From Alligator mississippiensis (lineage: Eukaryota; Chordata; Crocodylia; Alligatoridae): a DNA stretch of 64,000 nucleotides. The notes under the pieces are model-generated. The model did no database searches. It had not been told where the DNA came from and saw only the letters and a list, made by a program, of their open reading frames with translations. A program made the position numbers and the translations under genes. Every line of letters starts with the position of its first letter. Position 1 is the first letter of the stretch. Positions 57,900 to 64,000 of this stretch are shown here, in pieces. The stretch is taken from positions 253,271,956 through 253,335,955 of the forward strand of contig NC_081824.1 in assembly GCF_030867095.1 (NCBI RefSeq). Reading direction: 5' to 3'.

Positions 57900-58990
57900 G
57901 GTGTGCAGACAAAAGCTGTCCTACATCTGCACAGAGGACTGGCTTTCAGAGCACTTCTTCCTCAGTCTTCCATCAGATGCAGCATTTGTTGCTGGCGAGG
58001 TTGGGATGACAACTGTGGGTGCTGATACAAATGACATTTTATCGCATGATCAGCCCCCGAAAGCACTCTACACCCGTGCCCTCACAGAAGTGCACAGCTG
58101 CAAGATGCTTTAAAAGGGCCCAATCCCATGACAGTCTGAACCCTTATTTACATGAGGATTCAGATGAAGGTGCTCTAAAGCAGAACACCTTTATTATCTT
58201 CTGTCAGCTCATGGGGGGAGCAGGGCTCAGCTGATGCAGCCCAGCCCTGCTCCCAGCACTGTCTTCTGAAGGGGAGGGGGAGAAGAGTGGGGAGGGAGTT
58301 CCCTCTGGGGTTTACCCAGCCTTCACTGGAGGTGGGGATGGGAGCTCCTATCCACCTGCCCTACCCTCCAGTGCCAGCTGGGCAGACTCCAGATGGAGCA
58401 CCCTCAATTCTTTCCCTGACTTCCATTCTGAAGACAGCACTGGAGGAGGGAGGGGCAGGGTTAGGACTTGCAGCCTCTCCAAACTTCAGCTCAGTCCCCC
58501 AACCCCTGGGACCCAGCAGTGAACATCTGTACGTCCCCCCAAGATCTGAGTAGATCTCAGGGGTTTTGGCACAGGTAAGGAGCGTCCACACAGGGGCCTC
58601 TTACCTCTGTAGTGCCACTTTCCTCCCATCTTCCTGCTATCCCTCAGAGCAGCCCTAACCACAGCGATCGGCTGCAGGGGGATCTCTCGGCCCTTTGGCT
58701 GCAACCAGAAGCTCCACTCAGGTGTTAGATTGGATCAGTGTGTAGGCAGTCAGTCTGCAGAGATCATACTGGGTCAGGGGGTTGCCAGCGTAGAAGCACC
58801 AGCAGTGTGAATGCAGATTCTTGTCTCTCACTGGCTGGAAGCTGAGCCCATGCTACAGCCAGGGAGAAGAGGGCAAAGAGAACTAGCAGCAGCAAAGAGA
58901 AGATTCCAGCTTCCTGGTCTAGGTACAGACATGTTCTAAGCTCTCTACAGCTGACACGCCACCAAAGCCCTCCAGTAAAGGTTATCAGCT
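57900..58990. other. GC-rich interval, no recognised gene
   Basis: Contains a short inverted motif aggtaagg...cctcttacct near 58574-58607. ORFs have no domain. Confidence 0.35.
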
Positions 58991-59002
58991 GTTGCTTTAG
59001 AG

Positions 59003-59885
59003 CAGAAGTTTTCAAACCATGGTCCGTGGACCCCACTGCTCCACGAGCGCCATTCAGGTGGTCCGCAGAAAGGTTGCGGCGCAATCGAGAATATTTGTAC
59101 TTGTGTAGTGAGCATGTTTGTTACTACCCTGAAATAAAATAGTTAGGTTAACAATAATTTGGATTATTAAGAAGTATTAGCTTTACAGCTGAATACAAGG
59201 CATGACCTGTGGCCTAGCAATGCCGCTGACCACAAGGCAGAATGATAGCTAAGCCTTTGCTTGTGTCAAGTAATCATTTTAACTGTGTTAACCATTTTCT
59301 GAGTAAAATGCAGCAAGTGAATCTGTGTCTATGTGCTGTAAACCAGATACAGCAAGGAACAAGATAACACAAAGAAGCCATTGTTCTAAGTACAGTGATC
59401 GTGTCCTTAAGAAGTATCTACTACTGTGCAAGTTTTTGCTAACCTATCATAATGTTACTGTTACTTAACTTTTAGCTTTTAGAAAGTGCTAGTTCAGCTT
59501 AATAGAAATATGCTGTTCTGAAGATCTGTGAAGCACCGCCCAAGTATTGCTTTTTGTTAACCCTGTAGTCTTGCCTTATTGTAAAAAGTATAAAAGATCG
59601 CCCAACCTTGAGGGGGGGCCATTTTGCCTCTTTGCTGGCTTAATGGTCATTGCTCCAGCAAATATACTGCAGTAAAACTTTACCCGTGTTGTCTGGTTCC
59701 TATGCAGCTAGACAATGAACCCCAGGGAGTTTTCTCCCACCACACTTGTAAGGTAAGACTACTAATATTAAAATATGAGTTACGTGCTTTGATTTGTAGA
59801 ACAAAAAAAAGTTTATTAAGTGGTTCACCGAGACCCTCAGCAATTTTCAAATGGCCCACAAAAAAAAAAAGTTTGAGAAGCACTG
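59003..59885. mobile_element. hAT element interrupted by an LTR
   Basis: Termini CAGAAGTTTTCAAACCATGG and complement CAGTGCTTCTCAAACTTTTT. Flanks CTTTAGAG (58995-59002) and GTTTAGAG (59886-59893), 7 of 8 identical. Own sequence: 59003-59103 and 59745-59885; the rest is an inserted LTR. Confidence 0.88.
59104..59744 (+). mobile_element. Solo LTR (ERV-type) inside a hAT element
   Basis: Starts TGTAGTGAGC and ends CCCACCACA, flanked by CTTG on both sides (59100-59103 and 59745-59748), a 4-bp duplication. TATAAAAG at about 59589 serves as promoter and AGTAAA at 59671 as a weak poly(A) signal. This gives a U3 of about 500, a short R and a U5. No viral genes remain; it is a solo LTR from recombination. 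4-bp duplications fit gammaretrovirus-like (ERV1) families. Confidence 0.8.
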
Positions 59886-60136
59886 GTTTAGAGGGTTTCG
59901 AAGCAGATCAAGGACACGGCAAAGTCTGTTACTGAGGCAATTTGCTGATGTCTGCTTTGGGATTACCAAGTTTAAATGGACAGAGTCTTCTTCTGTAGCT
60001 CAGGAGATGACTTAGTGTAGGCTCTAATTATTTCCAGCTGGACTGGATCAGTCCCAGTTGGGCCTAGGCTTATTATAACAGGGAGGGAAGTTTGCAAGTT
60101 TGCTGGAAGATGACTGCTACAGAAGTTACTATACAA

Positions 60137-60322
60137 CAGGGGTGGGCAAAATGCAGCCCATGGGCCACATGCAGGCCACCAGGCCATTCTATCTGGTCTG
60201 CAGGGCCCCTAAAAAATTTAGAAAATTAATATTTATCTGCCCCAGCTGCCTGTCATGCGGCCCTCAGTGGCTTACCAAAACTCAGTAAGTGGCCCTTCGC
60301 CTGAAATAACTGCCTGCCCCTG
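60137..60322. mobile_element. hAT MITE with 8-bp TSD
   Basis: Termini CAGGGGTGGGCAAAATGC and complement CAGGGGCAGGCAGTTATTTC. Flanks CTATACAA (60129-60136) and CTGTACAA (60323-60330), 7 of 8 identical. 186 bp, same orientation as 28200. Confidence 0.94.
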
Positions 60323-60614
60323 CTGTACAATATCTCTTGGGAGGCTTGGCTCAGTCCACTTCTACCTGCAGAGCCTGAACACCACAGAGACCCCATGGAA
60401 AGATTTCTACAGGGCTAAGGCAGAGGGAGAATGCCTCAGACACAACACTCCTCTCTTGAAGCTGGGTGTATTAGCACATGCTCTCCTCTCCTTGTGTAGG
60501 CTGAGGGTAATGTTTGCTTCTAGGACAGTGTCAGCTTCCAGGCAAAAGAACTGTCTTGTGAGGAGTATTTCCAGAGCCCTGTTCAGAGAACCTATTCAGA
60601 GCACATTGGAGAGC

Positions 60615-61025
60615 TACAAGAGTGTAGGTTGTAGCTGTGTTGGTCTAAGGACATAGGCAGGCAAGGTACTTTGGGTGGATGTGATATCTTTTATTAGAGC
60701 AACTCAAATGCTGGAAAAATTCTTCTTTGCAAGCTTTTGGGTTTAAATACCCTTCATCAGACTGAGGAAGCATTTGCAGTTGGTTTGTGCTCTTCCTGGA
60801 TGGAATGAATAGTAAAGCAGCCAGAGGCTGGGCTGGTATGCATGCAAGACAGGCAGTCAGTGAAGATGTAAATTGAGGAGTCAGTGGGTGAGACACAGGC
60901 TGGGGGTGAGAATGAATGTAGCTGGTAAATAGTGGAGAGGTACCTGGGGAGTCAGTTGTCAGGCAGGTTATAATGTGTCATAAATCCAATGTCTATATTT
61001 AGTCCATGATTGTTTTTTGTATCCA
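60615..61025 (-). mobile_element. Penelope-like element 3' end
   Basis: Minus strand: the last codons of the endonuclease (the MTHYNLPDN-like text at 60980-60950), then a leader, CTGATGA (60763-60757) with helix GGGT/ACCC, then AAAA in place of GAAA. After these come 'gctctaataaaagatatcac', 'taccttgcctgcctatgtcc' and 'agaccaacacagctacaacc'. The ribozyme-like core is mutated at the first G of GAAA. Confidence 0.8.
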
Positions 61026-61029
61026 TTGG

Positions 61030-62715
61030 GGAGCTATACACCTGCAGCCAGCATGGATTTATTTCTCTAAATTCAGCAGTATAAGTAATGGCAGCCTCCT
61101 CACAGCCATAGATACCTGCCCACCTTGCAGCTTTAGAAACAAGGGGGGATTAAACCAAGTTTCCCTTTGCAAGGTTTGAGAGGGCAGCTGATGCCTCCTG
61201 GAAAGCTCCACCAGTAGATCTTCATTTTTCTCCAGGGCCTCTTCTCTGCTCCCAAGTTCTAAGCATCCTAACATACATCAGCAGTGCATTTTAAACCTGA
61301 GCAATGTTACAATGCCTCAGGTATTATTTCTGAGGTAGTACTGGGGATTTAATGGTGCTGGACTGAGGCGCAGATGTTCAATTCACACAGGGGCAACCCG
61401 GCAGCCACTTGAGTCAATTTTAATAACTTCAATCTGCAGCTTGCACTGGGCACATTTTATCCTGTGACTATATTTTGAACCCAAGCAGGCCTTTTGTCTC
61501 TGTCCAGGGAATGATGCCAATTTCCCAAATGTATTCCTTATTCGTGATTGTTCACCCTATGGTTTATGCAAATATGCTTCAGGCTGTAAGGTGTTGACAA
61601 ACTGTTCACTATTCTTGATTCATGGTGTGTGACTAGTCTTCTAAAATTGCATGATACTATTTCTGTTCCCTGATTAAATGACTGAAATATTTTTGAACAA
61701 ACAGAGTAATAAATAACCAATGCTGAATAATGAATAACAAATATCTTTTTATGCCAATGAATGATAAATTAAGGAGCTGTCTCTACTGACCACTGATAAG
61801 TGCTTGTGACTGTATCTTAACAATGATATTCTTGTACAAATAAGGATGATTTGTGTGAAGAACAACTATTTCCCACTTATAGGAACACAAATCCATAAAT
61901 AAGAGATGCAAACATGATCAAGCCAAAAAGCCACTTGCAATTCCAAAGAACACTGTGTTTTACAGTATGTGGCCTGCTGTGTTTGCAACTGATCTGAATA
62001 GGATCCCAACAGGTGACAGTAGAGGTAAAAGCACCATGGCACATTACTGATTCCAGGTGCTAGGCATCAGAGCTTATTTCTTTAGAAAAGATGGTGAGCC
62101 TGCAAGCAGAGGCCTATGCCTCCAGGGCACTCAACCAAGCATGACTGTGTCTCAGTGCAAATGTTCAGAGTGTTAAACACACCAGGTGAAGTAAAGAAAT
62201 GGAAAGGGCCTGCTTTACGAAAACTGATGTTGCTCTAAATAGAAAATTTTGTGAAAGCTTACCATGAGGCATCAAAAGGCTCATCAAAGGCTTTAATGGA
62301 AGCTTCACACATCTGCTTTCTCTCTCTCTGCCACACAAACTGAATCTGCATATACACTACCTGTTCCCTAGTCTGAATAGTTCTCAGGCAGATAGGACAA
62401 ATTCACACTGATAAAATTATTAAAAGTTAAATGAAGATTAAGATAACTGAAGGGGTCTTCTCACAGGAACTCAATGGAATTCTCTCTGCAAGACAGGTAA
62501 GACGTGAAAGCTCTGAAACTGCAAGTTGCAGAGGGGATGGCCGAAGAAAGATTATTCCTAGGTCTCTGCAAGCAGAACTCCCAGGAGTTGGTACAGCTGC
62601 TCTTCTTTGGTGTGAGACCTTTTGGCAGGCAGCTCTAGTCTTTCCCTGGTACCTGTTTTCATTCAAATGTGTTGTCATCAAGTTAGAGGAACTTGGGACA
62701 TGATCTAGTATATGA
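61030..62715. other. No recognisable feature
   Basis: No gene, RNA or assigned repeat. Confidence 0.4.
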
Positions 62716-62719
62716 AAAT

Positions 62720-64000
62720 GTGTCGCAGGGCACCTTAGTGCCTGCTCCTAGAGAGGAGAAACTGCCAGGGAGAGAGCCCTGGCAGAGCCTAATGAGCGCA
62801 GCTGTGGGTTGCCAGGGCAACTAAGGGGAGCCAGCTGCCTGTAGGGGGCAGGGCCTGGCCCTTATGAAGCCCGGGGCTGAAGCTGGGCTAGCAGTTCTCT
62901 GCCAGCAGCCTGGGAGGCAGGAGCTCTGGGAGTGAGGATGTGGAAAGGAGCCTAGCAGCAAGTACCATGGTCATATGGAGCAAGGTTGTTATGGCCATAG
63001 GGCTTCGGGTTTCAGTTATAGCCAGACGGCTGGAGCTAGCATTTGTGTTACAGCCTAGGGGCTTGTGGTTTTGCTTTGTGTTTGTATTATTACACCCGGA
63101 GGCTTGGGTGAGGCTGTAGGGGTTGGAGGAAGCCTCAATTATAGGGACCCCAGAGAGTGTGGGGTGCCCTAGCGCCAAGAGGGCGCATTATTTTCATAGC
63201 GCCAGGGAAGGCGCAGCTCGCACGCCAGTGCGTGAGTAACTGGCGGTGAGGAGCACGGCCAGTGGGTTGCGGGCGCAACCCGTAGGTTGCGGACGGGGAC
63301 CTAGACCCCGGATTGCGTGTGGGGGAACATAGACCCCGGCCCCAGGAAAGGGGCGGTATTATTGAGTAGCCCAGTGTGGGCACGGCAAGCCCCAAAGAGG
63401 GGGGAGCGCCATTATATGTTATTGAGTAGCCCAGTGTGGGCACAGCGAGCCCTAAAGAGGGGGGGAGCGCCATTACTGAGGAACCCTAGAGGGGCCATAT
63501 CAAGGAGCCCGAGACGGGCATAGCGAGCCCGGCTGCAGGCTAGTGCAGTAACACCCCTCAGACTGAGGCAGGGGGCTGTGGTTGCCCCGAGAAGACAGGG
63601 AGTAGCAGGGCGGCGAGCCAGGGTCAGAGAGGGTACCTGTGCGGTTGGCCCATAGGACCGGAGGCCCACTAGGGAGTCCCTGAGCGGGACCATACCATCA
63701 GGGGAGGCCCAGCGGGAGGCTGGGCACGAGAGAGATAGACCCAACGTCTATTACATCTGCGAGGCTTGGGGCATGGTATCGGGGGAGGTAGGAGCCACGC
63801 ATAGCCCATAAGGCTAGGGTGTCCAGGGAACACCCACCATATTGGGAGACCCCCAGGGGGTCCGGAAGAACCGTGGGGACAGAGGTCCCGAGTAGCCGTG
63901 CTCAGGGAAGACACAAGGCAGCCTCCCTATCATATAAACATCAAAGACGTGGCGGGCAAGAATTAGAGGGTGCCTTGGGCCGGCCTGTACACGGAGCAAG
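62720..64000 (+). mobile_element. Possible LTR element 5' region, cut by window end
   Basis: CpG-rich, G-rich block starting 'tgtgtcgcagggcacc' with a TATGAAG-like box after 'gcctggcccttatgaag' and the phrase 'gcagttctctgccagcagcc' that would suit a start region. No coding frame or primer-binding site recognised. It might instead be a satellite-like or other young repeat. High CpG implies recent origin or protection from methylation. Confidence 0.3.
63357..63478 (+). repeat. Tandem duplication, unit about 60 bp
   Basis: Two copies share 'ttattgagtagcccagtgtg', 'ggcac.gc.agccc' and 'gggggagcgccatta'. A third degenerate piece ('acgggcatagcgagcccggc') follows at about 63513. Confidence 0.9.

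Overview
The window looks like vertebrate nuclear DNA, most likely crocodilian, with turtle as the main alternative. The evidence is: young CR1 LINE copies with long open frames, many hAT-type miniature transposons, Penelope-like element tails, an ancient MIR SINE, tRNA-derived SINE fragments, moderate GC, CA/TG microsatellites, and no dense coding. The species assignment is inference from repeat style; no gene identifies the organism. I find no complete host protein-coding gene. Nearly all long ORFs are transposon remnants or are open because GC-rich tandem repeats lack stops.

The host features I can support are few. The clearest is an intact tRNA-Gln(CTG) gene at 25542-25613. A CpG-rich block at 16.86-17.66 kb carries E2F-like, CCAAT, YY1-like and TATA-like motifs and a GTAAGT donor at 17486. 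It looks like a promoter and non-coding first exon on the + strand; if so, much of the rest may be intron. Two CTCF-like motifs lie near 22.05-22.13 kb.

Layout. 0-6.2 kb: old CR1 ends, a palindromic MITE and a G-run block. 6.8-10.6 kb: a hAT fragment, then an old non-LTR retrotransposon (minus strand) split by a block holding a young CR1. 11.5-11.9 kb: Penelope-like element (PLE) endonuclease and tail with a hammerhead-like core. 14-16.6 kb: old CR1 and two hAT MITEs. 16.8-17.7 kb: promoter. 19.5-25.6 kb: MIR, hAT, PLE tail, young CR1, palindromic elements, tRNA. 25.7-30.3 kb: CR1, PLE coding remnant, and a hAT MITE inserted into a CR1. 31-34.7 kb: microsatellites and a probable solo LTR. 36-43.7 kb: hAT elements with minisatellite cores and a separate 40-bp minisatellite. 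47-53 kb: hAT MITE, a 78-bp hairpin, a decayed BED-finger hAT transposase, a composite hAT and a palindromic MITE. 54.8-61 kb: an unclassified element, a minisatellite, a hAT carrying an LTR inside it, another hAT and another PLE tail. 62.7-64 kb: CpG-rich, possibly the edge of an LTR element.

The strongest result is a set of target-site duplications read directly from the sequence. Nine hAT-type insertions have 8-bp flanking duplications with 7 or 8 matches (15866-16649, 21564-21795, 28200-28377, 29922-30286, 41501-41671, 47100-47506, 51636-52602, 59003-59885, 60137-60322). These allow the insertion order to be read at several nests. A decayed hAT transposase in the same window may belong to a family related to the one that mobilised some of them. 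I did not find evidence of a new gene system.
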